Source of the DNA: Bipolaris cookei
Lineage: Eukaryota; Ascomycota; Dothideomycetes; Pleosporales; Pleosporaceae
Length of the DNA stretch: 64,000 nt
Direction: 5' to 3'
Assembly (NCBI GenBank): GCA_002286855.1
Contig: NRSV01000078.1
Location: 65,349 to 129,348, forward strand
Shown here piece after piece: positions 33,919-44,634 of the stretch; position 1 is the first letter of the stretch, and each line of letters begins with the position of its first letter. A program made the translations under genes and the position numbers. The notes under the pieces were generated by a model, which saw nothing but the letters and a program-made list of their open reading frames with translations, did no database searches and was not told where the DNA came from.

Positions 33919-34410
33919 AAGGTAGAATAATCGTACGTCGAGAGATTCAACAAGAGATAGAAGCTACAATCTATTGTGGTAGATATAGTACTATCTTCAA
34001 AGTTTATTTACCTAAGCTTCGGTAAACTAAAGTTAACGTATTTTACAAGCGAGTGGCACGTCTTATACGTATAGCCTTGCGGCTGAGACAGGACATTAAA
34101 TTAGAATTGTCCGTATAATTAAGGTGACAGCGATCGGATAGCTTGGAAGCTCTACCCCGCACACAGCAGTGGGCAACCCCCACAATAGGACCAAAGCAGA
34201 GAGCATAAGAAGAGAACCTTGTACGCACGTAGATAGGCAACAAGAATAAGAACAAGAACTTTTACACACACCTGTCTTTTTGGCAACCCTTCTGCATTCG
34301 TGCAAACCCTCTTTAGCCCCGCGCGCACATGCTTCGTACCTTGCTGTTTGCACCCAGTTCATGCTTATGCTAGCTAGCTACAGAGCCCATTCAACAAGAA
34401 TAATTATAAT
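33919..34410. other. Spacer with Fot1-type terminus and repeat copy
   Basis: 3' flank of the NLR gene. At about 34047 the sequence TACAAGCGAGTGGCACG closely resembles the terminus of the Fot1-like element that starts at 34411, so a solo or truncated terminus lies here. The stretch 34200-34265 is rich in aaCAAGAA-type repeats, as in the 3' ends of LTRs. Confidence 0.5.
34265..34391 (+). repeat. 127 bp repeat, copy 1 (direct)
   Basis: Nearly the same sequence occurs at 38052-38180 in direct orientation and, in part, inverted at 36431-36526. Shared words include tgcattcgtgcaaac, cacatgcttcgtacc and agctacagagcccatt. On the minus strand all three copies read an open ARYEACA(R)GxKEGLHE-like frame. 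Origin unknown; it could be part of an old LTR element. Confidence 0.75.
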
Positions 34411-34486
34411 ACAAGCGAGCGGCACACCCCACCAACCTTGTACACCTCTCTACGTATATAGCTCTAACACAAGTTAATAAAATTTA

Positions 34487-36310
34487 TATATATTGAGGTA
34501 GTGGATTAAATAGTATTTGAAGTATCTTTTTTTTGCATGTACGCGAGTTATCGCCAGTCTCTCTACAGCTGCTACACTGCACTAGAGCCTGGCGGCTAAC
34601 ACCTGATCGCTCCCCTCCTTGACGCTCTTCATAAACAATCAGCTTATCAGCCTCGCGCTGAGCGATTATATCCTCTCCAGCTCCCTTTGTTAGCACTCCT
34701 TACTTCTATATCCGCTTTTTCTTACGCTGCCTACGCTTTGTTGCTGCTTCATTAGCCTTCTCAAAGCTGGCTATCCAATTACGCATTAGCTCAGCTGAGA
34801 GTATCATAACTTCAGCCCCTTTCTCAAGCTGGTTAATCACCGCGATAATTGAAGCTGGTGATGAGCTTTTATGCCGCTAAACGCGATTACGTATTAAAGT
34901 TGGTTGAGTTTCAAGCTCACGTACGTTGCTTGAAGTACGAGCCCGCCAGAGAGCCTCTACGAGAGCAGCTGGAGGAGAAGTAGGCGTAAGCAGCTTTATG
35001 TCAAATTGTGATAGAACAGCGTCTGGTTGGAGAGGAACAAGGCATGCGCCTCGAAAAAGCTGAGCAGATATTGGCTGCCGTGAAGGATCGATCAAACGCT
35101 GTCGTGAACACTGGTAGAGACTCGAGCTTGGTAACGTGGTTGATGTGGTTGCGTATTAGGCTCTCCACCTCACGGCTGTACGCGCGCTTCAATGGCGAGA
35201 AGCAGCCAACGTCAAGAGGCTGGAGTAGGTGAGAGGAGTGAGGCAGCATGCAGAGAGTATAGATATTATTCTCCTTGCAGAACTCTTGGAACTCAAGAGA
35301 GTGGTGGCTCTCATGGCCGTCAAGGATAAGTAGACGATGTGTACCAGTAACGCGAGTCTTCGTATGAGCGTCGAAGTGCTTTATCCATGCAACGCCTAGC
35401 TCATTATTCGTCCAGCCGTTGTCGCTAATTGAGATCGCCCAGTCGCGTGGGATCTCTGCTTCCTCGTACCAGGCAGATAGATGATACTGGCCAGCGAAGA
35501 TAAGGAATGGTGGAACTGCCCAGCCAGCTGCGTTGATCGCTGTGATCAGTGTTACCCACTCACGATTGCCTGGCTCAACTGCCTTTGGTCGGCCTCTTCT
35601 CTCTGACGCTGTTACGATAAGCTGAGGCGTGATCTTGTCCATCATAAAGCCAGCTTCGTCAAAGTTATATATAAAAAGGTACAGCTCTCAGTATTGTCGG
35701 AGGCACTGTCGGTGTGGCGAATGCTTTCCTATTGTAATCTTAGCGCGGATATTAGATAGGTGGCACCTCAGTGAGAGCTCCACAACCAATCTTACAATAC
35801 ACTTTTTACATTGTAGACGTCCTCATCACAGATACCGTACTTGGCCTTTGTCTGCTCCACAAGCTCAAACCAGCTCTTAATTAGGACTAGATCTTCACAT
35901 AGAGCTCTTTGCCTATCGTAAGCTCGATTAAAACGCGTTGTAAGCCTATCTATACGATTGACAAAGTTGCGCGGCCAGTGGACGCCGACCTGGCCAGCGC
36001 CGCGCGCAGCCAACAGTCTATCAGCCATATCGCGCACAGCTGCGTAGGTAGGCGGAAATACACGTAGATCTAGATCAAGTATATGATTAACTATCACCTC
36101 CTCTTCTAGCTTGGTAAGCTTCTTTGAGTTAGGCTGGCAATCGCGTCGGGCAGGTATACCAGCGCGTCGACGGCGGAGCGTTGTTTCGGCTACGTTGTAG
36201 ACTGCTGCAGCAGAACGATTACTTTGAATTTGCTTATTTGTAATAGAAGATACAGCAAGCTGAATATCTGCTTCATTTGAAACTAATAGAGGAGCGCTAC
36301 GTTGAGCCAT
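34487..36310 (-). pseudogene. Fot1/pogo-type transposase, broken
   Basis: The frame opens at ATG 36310 with an N-terminal psq-type helix-turn-helix, then a CENP-B/Tc5-like DNA-binding part (KLTKLEEEVIVNHI, VHWPRNFVNRI). Coding resumes at about 35660 with the DDE endonuclease domain: EAGFMMDK, GNREWVTLI, NGWTNNEL, LILDGHESHHS (second Asp) and HSSHLLQPLDVGCF (third acidic position, D). A C-terminal zinc-knuckle-like CSSCRETGDNSRTC lies near 34550. It is disrupted by a 145 bp insertion (35666-35810) and by stop codons near 34875 and 34710. Activity is not expected. Confidence 0.82.
35666..35810. other. 145 bp insertion splitting the transposase
   Basis: Other copies read directly from the ..EDMYN motif into ..EAGF. 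Here about 145 bp separates the two halves (tgtagacg on one side, gtcaaagt on the other). The insert contains stops in all coding-strand frames and lacks an AG acceptor at the right place, so it is not a plausible intron. Its ends (TATATATAAAAAGG and CACTTTTTACA) are weakly inverted, suggesting a small MITE-like insertion. Confidence 0.55.
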
Positions 36311-36430
36311 GATGCGTTAAGGTTGAAGAGGTGAGCAAAGTTGGTGGGGTGCGCCGCTCGCTTGCCTGCGCCGCTCGCTTGCCACATACGATAGTAGAAA
36401 TTAATCTAGCATGTTTTAAGAGGAGTGATG

Positions 36431-36526
36431 AATGGGCTCTGTAGCTAGCTAGCATAAGCGTGGACTGGGTGCAAGCAGCAAGGTACGAAGCATGTGCGTG
36501 CGGTACTAAAGAGGGTTTACACGAAG
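36431..36526 (-). repeat. Repeat, copy 2 (inverted, shorter)
   Basis: Reverse complement of the 34265-34391 repeat over about 96 bp, ending at CACGAAG where retroelement coding sequence begins. With the copy at 38052 it frames the integrase remnant as an inverted pair. Confidence 0.75.
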
Positions 36527-38051
36527 ACGATATTGATGAGGAAGAAGGAGAAGAAGCTGTCCTCCATCTGACTAATACTGCATACCTTCATCGTACGACA
36601 GGAGAAGACATCTATGGCAGTGAGCCAGAAAGATATGCTGAACAGTTCATCCTTGAGGAATGATACTGTACAATATACTAAGGAGAACTATAGGATACCG
36701 GCGCAGCAAGGATATCAACATTGGACAAATTCCAGCTTGAAGCCTACATACGAAAGAACCTAAGTACAAAGATTGACTGGACACGCGGCAAAGCCAATAT
36801 CAGCTTCGGAGGCCAAGGATCACAAGGATCAATTGATACCGTACGAATCAACAATCCAGTTAGTTCCATACAAACTACATCCTTGATACACCTACTCCAT
36901 TCCTACTCAGTCTTGCAGACGCAGACAGGCTAGGCGCGTACTTTAACAACGTATTGAATGTGATTGTACGAAAGGACAACACAACAATACCAGTTGTACG
37001 CAAGTGGGGACATCCATTCTTTAATATGAGTAAGACAGAATCCATATCATTCTTCACTGAGAATTAGTTACGCCGACTCCACAGAAGTTTTGCCACTTGT
37101 GCGAATCGCACGATCAAGCCCCACGCAGATTCAAGTTCACGATCAAAGATGACTCAGAATTCAACTATGAGATCGTTGTTGACGTCGTACGAATAGGCGA
37201 TAAGTATGTACTACATGTTATTGAATCAGACAATTCCTCTCAGGCTGCCACCTTCTTGAGATCTCTATCTGCAAGAGATACCTGTGAAGGACTGTGAAAA
37301 TGTTGGATCAACACCTACCTCAGACCACCTGACTACCTTGTGCATAACCCCGGTACAAACTTCGCATCTGAAGACTTCAGAAACCGTGCGAAGATTGTAG
37401 GAGTTACATGTAAACAGATGCCAGTGGAAGCACACTGGGCAGTAGGCAAGATTGAGCGAGCGCACGCACCATTGCGCCGCACACATGAAATTCTAAGGGC
37501 TGAACTAGGGGATCGCACAGACAACGAATCAATTCTCCAGATGGCCGTCAAAGCATTGAATGATACCGCTGGACCAAATGGCCTAGTACCAACACTTCTA
37601 ATCTTTGGTGCTTACCCAAGGATCAACATGGATTCACCCCCATCGCCTGATATTATCGCACGAGCAAATGCTCTACGAAAAGCTATGCGAATGCTTCAGG
37701 CTGAAAGAGCTACGGTGGATATCAATCGCGCGATCAATACTCGAAATGGCCCAGTATTGCACGAAGTCCTAAACCTTCCACTTGGTTCAGAAGTGATGAC
37801 ATGGAGGGAAAAGAAAGGTCGGATTGGCCCGTACAAAATCAAGTCAATTGAGGGCAGAGACATCATCGTTGAAATGGAGAATGGTCCTGTCAAACTTCGA
37901 TGCACGCAAGTCAAACCATACTACCGTGCAGAGAATGATCAAACAGAGCAAAGCTCTGAGAATGAACCTATGGAACCAGATGAGCCGATACCCGTACGAA
38001 GGGAGGCACCACAGCGCAGGCAAAGAGGGAGACCGAAAAAGAATTTTGAAT
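36527..38051 (+). pseudogene. LTR-retrotransposon pol remnant (protease-side/integrase region)
   Basis: Several broken frames on + read as one retroelement polyprotein. At 36720-37080 there is a stretch leading into an H..H/C..C gag-pre-integrase-like part (CHLCESHDQ). At 37120-37300 and 37340-38050 there is an integrase core (VVDVVRIGDKYVLHV, PGTNFASEDFR, EAHWAVGKIERAHAPLR) with a chromo/SH3-like tail (REKKGRIGPYKIKSI). Stops and frameshifts occur at about 36905, 37066 and 37297. No reverse transcriptase is present between the inverted flanking repeats, so this is a fragment. The copia versus gypsy assignment is uncertain. Confidence 0.7.
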
Positions 38052-38180
38052 ACACACATACCTGTCTTTTGGCAACCCTCCTGCATTCGTGCAAACTCTC
38101 TTTAGCCCGGCGTGCACATGCTTCGTACCTTGCTGTTTGCACCTGGTCCACGCTTATGCTAACTAGCTACAGAGCCCATT
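38052..38180 (+). repeat. Repeat, copy 3 (direct with copy 1)
   Basis: 129 bp, about 90% identical by eye to 34265-34391. The integrase-remnant frame runs into it and stops about 2 bp past its end. Confidence 0.75.
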
Positions 38181-39604
38181 GAACAAGGAGAGTATTTTGG
38201 GGCAATGAGTTACGCGCATAGTAGGATATAGTACCCTCAAGGGTGTTAGCAATAAAAATGAGTCTCTAGCCTATGGTAACAGTGGGAACATGCAAAAAAT
38301 TATACCATGTATGCGAAAAACGAGGGTTCATGACTTAGCTTCATACGTAGATGTGGTGGGACGGAAGCATTCCTACTAGTTGTTTGCATCCTGATTTGCA
38401 CCCGGCACACGATTCATCTTAGCTGTGAAAACAGCCAACTCGAACCGTGCTTTGAGACATGGCAACGACAGCGCACCAGCCCCATAGCAACATCAGTCAA
38501 TATGCCTATTAATTCGACTTCCATCTATCTTATCCCACCTCGATCCCTAGTTTTCTTCTGACAAGACTAGACATCTTTGGGACACATCATCTAGGTCCGT
38601 CAATCCCACCATCATCATGTATGTGCTTTGGATCCCAGATAGACTGCTCATGTAATCACAATGCAAGGCCCATTGCCACTCTGTCAAATGCTAGCATGAC
38701 TGTGTTCGGAACGCAAACCGTAGTCCTCTTTGTACACATTGTTTTCCCAGCCTCGGCAATCGATCACCTTGCATGGACACGACCTGCGTAGATTATCCTA
38801 GTTGGCTTGTCATGCTGCTCTCTGGCGAATATTGCTTAAAACCTGTAGGCTTTGCGCCTGCTGTGCGACAATCTAATATCGGAGTTCAAGTCTTGGGCTG
38901 CAATGCTCCAAGACGGTCGCAATGCTCTGATTCAATACCATTACGATACCATGTTCGAGCACCGTGACCATATGTAACTTGATTAGCGGCTAGATATGGC
39001 ATGACAGCGAGACACATTCGCGACTGGGCAGGGTTACAACCCCAAGAGGGCATGAGCGCACAATAAGCCATACAAACATATACCAAGTTGAAGCTTCATC
39101 ATAGCACTGCGATACTTCAAGAGGGAGTGAGGGAGAGAAAGAGGATATTGTTCGTCGTATTGACGGCCGCATCGTGTCAAGTGTAGAGTGTAGTTAAGCT
39201 GAATCTACTGATGCCATAAAATGACAGTGAAATTATTGTATCATCATTGTGGTGAAGAACTATCAAACACTATCACAAGCTATCCAAGACAAAGATCAAG
39301 TTAAGGAATACGAGGTTGTAGGATTGAGTATCGTGTCCATGACGAATCCGCTTCGCTTTCAAGATTTTAGGTTATGAGAACTCAAAGAGACTTTTCACCA
39401 ATGTATCGGGCTGATGATTATTCATGCCTTATCATAAGTGGATAATTCGTGCTCACATTGCCATCATTCATCGCGCTCTCCCGTACCACTTTGTTCATCT
39501 CTTCCCCTGGCCCAGTTCAGCATAGTTCACAAACATCTCAATAGACTAACTATGGCACCTTGGCCTGGCCATTGTTGCGCTGTGTTGGCTAGAGTTACGC
39601 TAAA
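38181..39604. other. Region without recognisable genes
   Basis: 1.4 kb of moderately AT-rich sequence with only short frames (up to about 80 codons), none of which I recognise. It probably contains old, mutated repeat sequence, but I can show no boundary. Confidence 0.45.
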
Positions 39605-41110
39605 TCAGTCAATTACTTGTTCAAGCATCTCGATATGGTCTTGGGTGGTATTATCCTGGGTGCGCAGGTCGAAAATTTGATGGTTGTGGATTTCCCAACC
39701 GGCTTCCAAGACGGCTTCGGCAATGACATCGTTTGCAGCGATCAGATCAAGTGAAGCGTCTAGCTCATCTTTGACATTGCGCAGCTCTTCGGTCATGGCT
39801 ATGTGCTCCCCAAACTCTTAGCAAAAAGCAGGATCATGTTGTGATGCAATAGTAGCGAGGTGCTGAATTGTAGCAGCGTGATCGTTTTGCTTTATGGACA
39901 AAGCAGTCTCGAGACCATCGCGGGTCATGATGGCTAGTTCGAGAGAGTGCTGTGCCTGAGTCAAGCCTTGGTCATGTATGCAATCGGCTTGCTTGTTGTT
40001 GTTTGAGAGGGCGGCATCGAGTTGAACGGTGAGTTGATGGGTACACTGCTAGGCCTCAATAAACTTCCCTTGTAACATTGATTGAGTGGTGTGGGAGTCT
40101 TGCGTGGCTCTGATGAGAGTTTTAGCCACCTGTAGGTTCATGGTAGCAACTTTGAGGGCAAGCACAGCTTCGTCACCAGATTGATGGCATTTGCTGCAGT
40201 CAGCACCAGCTTTCTCGTAACGCAAAGCGAAAGAGGTCAGAGTAGATTTGAACCACTCTTGGCAGCGGCATTGCTGTTGGCTCTTGAACACTTGGGTCAA
40301 GCCGACATCCACCTTGCGCCCTAGCGTTCTTCTATGATTCAGCTGCTCCAGTTGCTGAGAAATGGCTTTGACTCCAATGATGCGCATTTCGTTCGTTAAC
40401 GCCTCTATGCTGCTGTCTATAGTATTCAGCTTGCGGGTCGGGTCGTTGCTCGTCCCTGCCAAGGCAGCAATATTGCCTGCCATCAGGTCAAACCGATCGT
40501 TCAGTGATTCACACGCTTGGCTGATAGCTTTAATCACAGTGGAATGGTTCGATGTTGCCAATGTTTGCGTCCGATCGTGGTGTTGGCGTACAGAATCATG
40601 CGTGACATCGTGGTTCTGGGCGACGGAGACCATGAGCTTCTGGTACTTATAGGCAGCGCGGGTAAACAAGCTATCACTTGTTTGCACTACAAGCCCTAAT
40701 GCTTTGATATGGCGCTGCGTGTTGGCGTTTCCCAGGCCTTGAACGCGACGCATGATATAGTCAACGTCTTGCTCCAGACGCACATGTTGGACATCGGCCT
40801 TGGCAGCCAGTGCAGCGTAGATTCGATGCATCTTCGCCTGGAGGGACCGGATGAGCTTCGGCGCAAAATCCCAAAATGAGCGAGAAAAGCATCATCTAGG
40901 ACACCAACTAGAACGTTGCCGAAGACTTGGAGTTCTGCGCGTAGGTCGGACAGAGGAACTTGCTCGCCAGCCCGTTAATAACGTTAGCAGCTAGAAACAC
41001 GACGAGACGATTGCTGGGCGGTTCCAGCGGCGATTGGAGGAGTCGTTAGGCGAGGAATTTGCCGCCCGGTACATATAGGCGGAATGATGTGTGTCTGACC
41101 GTTGTTCTCT
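39605..41110 (-). pseudogene. Decayed coiled-coil protein gene
   Basis: A continuous, protein-like translation on the minus strand is cut by two TAA codons near 40970, one frame change near 40875, a TAG at 40049 and a TAA near 39820. The longest intact piece is 260 codons (40831-40049). The encoded protein is helical and rich in Gln, Ala, His and Leu, with heptad-like segments (LNTIDSSIEALTNEMRII, LVVQTSDSLFTRAAYKY) and a Cys/His patch (CRCQEW, CSKCHQSGDE). I do not recognise the family. All four stops could derive from CAA or CAG by a C-to-T change in CpA context, the classic RIP signature. It may be a lineage-specific gene copy that was inactivated, or part of a transposon. Confidence 0.6.
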
Positions 41111-42800
41111 GACCTGTCTTTGTGATTGGGACCAGCGTCTCAAGTGAACAAAGAGAGAAGATACTGCGATAAACCTAGACCTGGACTATCTGCTCCGGCC
41201 TGGTGACACGGATTTGACGAGTTATGCACATCTTGTGCTAAAGTCGCGGCTTGACAGTCGGTGTTGACGAATGAAATGAGAGCCGTGGCGGTCGGGGGTG
41301 GAGTGAATGGTACCGGTGGTGCTTCTTGCATGTCTACGCTGTGTGCGTCGGTCCTGTTCTTATCCAGCTGCCGCTTGAGACAGGTACAGGCTTTGCGTCT
41401 GATGGAACCGACATCTGATTTCTCTATAATATCCAGGATGGCCGACTTGTCGACTTCTGCGTGCCTTGCGTGACGCCCGGACCCAGTAAGGGACCACCGG
41501 GGGCATGGGAATAACGGGGCCGACGTCGTGTCGCAGTGCATCTTGGTAGTGCGGGTGACAGAAAAACATTAGGAGAAAAGGGGAGAGGAAAACAACATCG
41601 ATTGCATTATGAAGGAAAACTCTCATGAAAGACGGCGTCGAAACAAGAAAGGCCGTTATGCTGGACATGGATCGCGCAGGTCGCACAACAGCGGTGGCGC
41701 CCTGCGACAGGCCCACGCCAAAGCCAGATAGCAGTCGCCCAATTCGTGCTTCTCTGCAGCATCTGGTTTGGTTGTCATGAGAACAATATGCAGATCTTGG
41801 TCATTGCTGTGGATGTAGCTACGCCTGAGACGGATTGCATTTACTACGGACAGTAGTGTGTCTTGCATCTCAGCGAGAGAGCCACGCCCGAGAACAGCAT
41901 GGAGAGGAAACAAGCGAGTGATTGATTCTTCGGCAGGAAGCGCATGGAGATTTACTGATTGCAACTGTAGCCGTCCTCGCCCGTCGTGTTTGGAAATGTG
42001 CGAGTGGACCTGTCTCTGTGTGCTACACAGCCAACACTCCAACCCATGGCCGCCGTTCAGCTACCGCTACCGACCTTTGTCCTTGGGACCGAAGGGCTGA
42101 TGGACAATTGAATCTGCCACATTAGACTTTGAGGTGGTGAGCATGTCTCGGGTATTAAGGGCTGTAGGAGCTGTAGGAGCTGTAAGAGCTGTCTTACGCG
42201 TTGGACTTGCTGCATGGGTATGTAGTACGGATGCATGTAAGTATTCAGTCACACCAGTCCATATCGGGCGTAGCTTCGCGACGATTACGCTAGTCCATAT
42301 TGGATATGGCACAGTGCCAAGCATTCAGGCACCGAGAACCGCGTCGCATCCAGCGCCAACCCCCAACTTCCAACCTCCTCCATCTCCATCTCCACCGACC
42401 TCAGCCAGCATTCTCTCCCTATCTTTCAAACTCCGCCTGCTTCGTGAAAGCAAGCTGTCCGCCATTAGGCGCTAACCCTACCTTTTCGCCTGCCTGGCGT
42501 CTTGTCTCCGTGCGCTATCCTTACTACAAGGCCTCTGATGCAGCGCATCAGCTTCACAATCTCTGTGTTTTTGATCCACGCATCCGAGGGGCGTTACCAA
42601 AGCAAGGCACAAGCTGTGTGAACAAGGCTGGTCTTTAGCCGTCTACGATCTGGCGCTTGCTGCTGCGACAGAGTCAGGGCTGCTCTTTGCCATCAACGCG
42701 AAAGCCCGGGCGGGTGGGTTTCCTTTGCTGCATCTCGCATGCTTTGTTGCAAAGGGGTATATTGTAAGTAAGCCCATCCTGCAGAAAAGCTCAACGCACA
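41111..42800. other. Region with broken open frames and a short tandem repeat
   Basis: Minus-strand frames at 41140-41541 and 41656-42042 and plus-strand frames at 42300-42720 look partly coding but cannot be joined by credible splice sites. At 42165-42195 a 9 bp unit (GAGCTGTAG) is repeated about three times. The plus-strand stretch ending at about 42764 (..HLACFVAKGYI) may be a former upstream exon of the gene at 42801, but the nearby intron-like sequence does not restore the frame. Confidence 0.45.
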
Positions 42801-44265
42801 ATGGTACTGCACAATCTCCTCAGCAAGGAAGGCGTCTCCGCCCTAGCGTATACACCTGATGATGCATCTGTACCATGGTTTTGTTTGCTAAGGATTGTGA
42901 AATCGCACACTGACACGCAGCTTGGCTTGTATCTCGAATATCCTCTGCCGCGCCCTGATGTTGACGACAAGCAACGAATTTTTTTGCGCTATGAAGGTGA
43001 TAATTTGGTGCCTGGCACGATATCGCTCACGCAACTTGATATTTCTCTCCCGGCTACATTGCTCACTGATCTAGGGCGGAACGGAAGTCATCGGACCCGA
43101 ACACTATCACTAACTTTAAAACAACCTTGTTCAGTATCGCACCGCAAAGACGCTCCCAGCGTTTGCCCTGATTTTCCAAAACTCTTAAAACTGGCACGGG
43201 CGAGACAAGTACGGATTGTTTTCGACACCAACTGGCTTGGCACCAATTATTCGAGGTTTCAGTGCATTTTCAACGGTTCCAAGGAATTCTCTAGGCCGCC
43301 GATTCTCCCGCACTTCACCAATTTGTATCGACAAGTCGAGTGGTCAATCCTCAGTTTGCTTCAGGACATACCCTTCAGTGAGGATGCGAGAGCTGGACAA
43401 TATGTTACGCAAGACGTGGCAACCCAAGACCCACCTCCATATCAGCAAGAGCCAGGCTTGGGTAAGCGCTCAAGAGACAGTAAGGGTAGGGTTGTAATTG
43501 AATAATGCACTACCTCTTGCTAACGCGCATTGTTTAGATGGCCTCAGCCCGGCACCCGATACTCCTGCAACGAAGCGCTCCCGACAACCTCCAGATTCGC
43601 CTTTGTTAGATCGTCCCACTCCCGCATCACAGGTTAGCTCCATGTCTACGATCCCAGTCGATCTTTTCCAAGAGACTGTCGCTTCCGAGGTGAAGAAAGC
43701 TCTCCCAGCCGTGTTGGCCGAACTTTTTGATGGTATGCGTACAGGTCACTCACCGTCACCACGCTCGTCACCAACACCACCCTACACTCGAATCTCAACC
43801 GCACCCACACGCTACGACCGGACACATAACCGCCGTTTGACGCCTATGGCAGAGATCAAGAGAACAATCACTAGTGCTCTTGCCCAAACCTTCGCTCAAG
43901 ATATCGACCGAGCCTTTGAGCAAGCCTCTGAGCAAGCCTCTGAGTTATATAATTTCGCCAGTATTGAGGTAGAGGAAGTTGTTGCTAATGCGAGGTCTGA
44001 TTTGGCCATGGTCAGCGAGGACCAGAAGTTCAGTTTTAATGAGTACTGCAGCCAGCAGGTGGATGAGTTCGAACAGCTTGTAGCAGAACGAAAAGAAGAA
44101 GTTGAAGCAGAGATTCGTGACGCATTCCTCACAGCTTCGGAGAATTTGGATACAGTCAAACAGGCCGCGCGTGCAAACAATAGACAGAACGCGCTTAATA
44201 AAGGGCGCAGAGCGATATCTCTGCCCCTTCTGAAAGAGGACGAGCATAGAATTACAAATTTGTGA
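42801..44265 (+). CDS. Hypothetical two-exon protein with coiled-coil C-terminus
   Basis: Exons 42801-43461 and 43538-44265 (donor gtaagc, acceptor tttag) join in frame to give 462 aa; without splicing the first exon would stop at 43505. No family recognised. The N-terminal 220 residues look globular (for example VPWFCLLRIVKSHT, LGLYLEYPLPRPD, FSRPPILPHF). A Pro/Ser/Thr-rich linker follows (KRSRQPPDSPLLDRPTP), then a long charged helical region (about 330-450: QDIDRAFEQASEQASELY, QQVDEFEQLVAERKEEVE). This resembles a lineage-specific accessory gene. It keeps an open frame although its neighbours are decayed. A further 5' exon upstream is possible. Confidence 0.6.
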
Positions 44266-44634
44266 GTTTGCGTGTGAGCTGATCAACACGAGTAACTACC
44301 ATATTATTGGCGATAACCAAACCATGCTTTTATATATGCATGTGAAATGCTATCGTGTAGCTATGACTTGCCAATCCTTTACTTGGGCCCAACGACTGCT
44401 GTAGCAGAATTTCAATAAAATCGACCATGCTCCGCACGGGCTTACCATCTCAATGATAGAACGTAGCTTTTAGTACATACATCTACCACAACAGCGCATA
44501 ATTAAACAAACTCAACTGCACATAACGTGGTTCGCAATCGATCGGCCACCTTACTACTAGCGCGTCAACGTCAACACTACGGCGCGTCATGCCTCAACCA
44601 CGTAGCTCTCAATCAACTTATAACGAATCAAATA
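44266..44634. other. Spacer with a Fot1-type terminus
   Basis: Gene-free. At 44523 the sequence TA-ACGTGGTTCGCAATCG resembles the outer end of the Fot1 element that follows and the terminus at 49408, suggesting a truncated element of about 110 bp (44525-44634) lying against the next element. Confidence 0.5.

Larger units (their letters stand above)
34411..36377 (-). mobile_element. Fot1/pogo-like DNA transposon, copy 1 (decayed)
   Basis: Ends are inverted: left CAAGCGAGCGGCACACCCC, right (reverse) CAAGCGAGCGGCGCACCCC, followed by ACCAAC on both. The right end carries the 17 bp motif TGCGCCGCTCGCTTGCC twice in tandem. The element contains a minus-strand transposase pseudogene. Exact outermost bases and a TA duplication are not clean, so limits are approximate (within about 10-20 bp). 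Confidence 0.75.

Noticed and set aside
42300..42770. Possible upstream exon of the gene at 42801
   Set aside because: The gtaagtaag donor and the cctgcag acceptor do not join the frames; accepted only as a possible relic.
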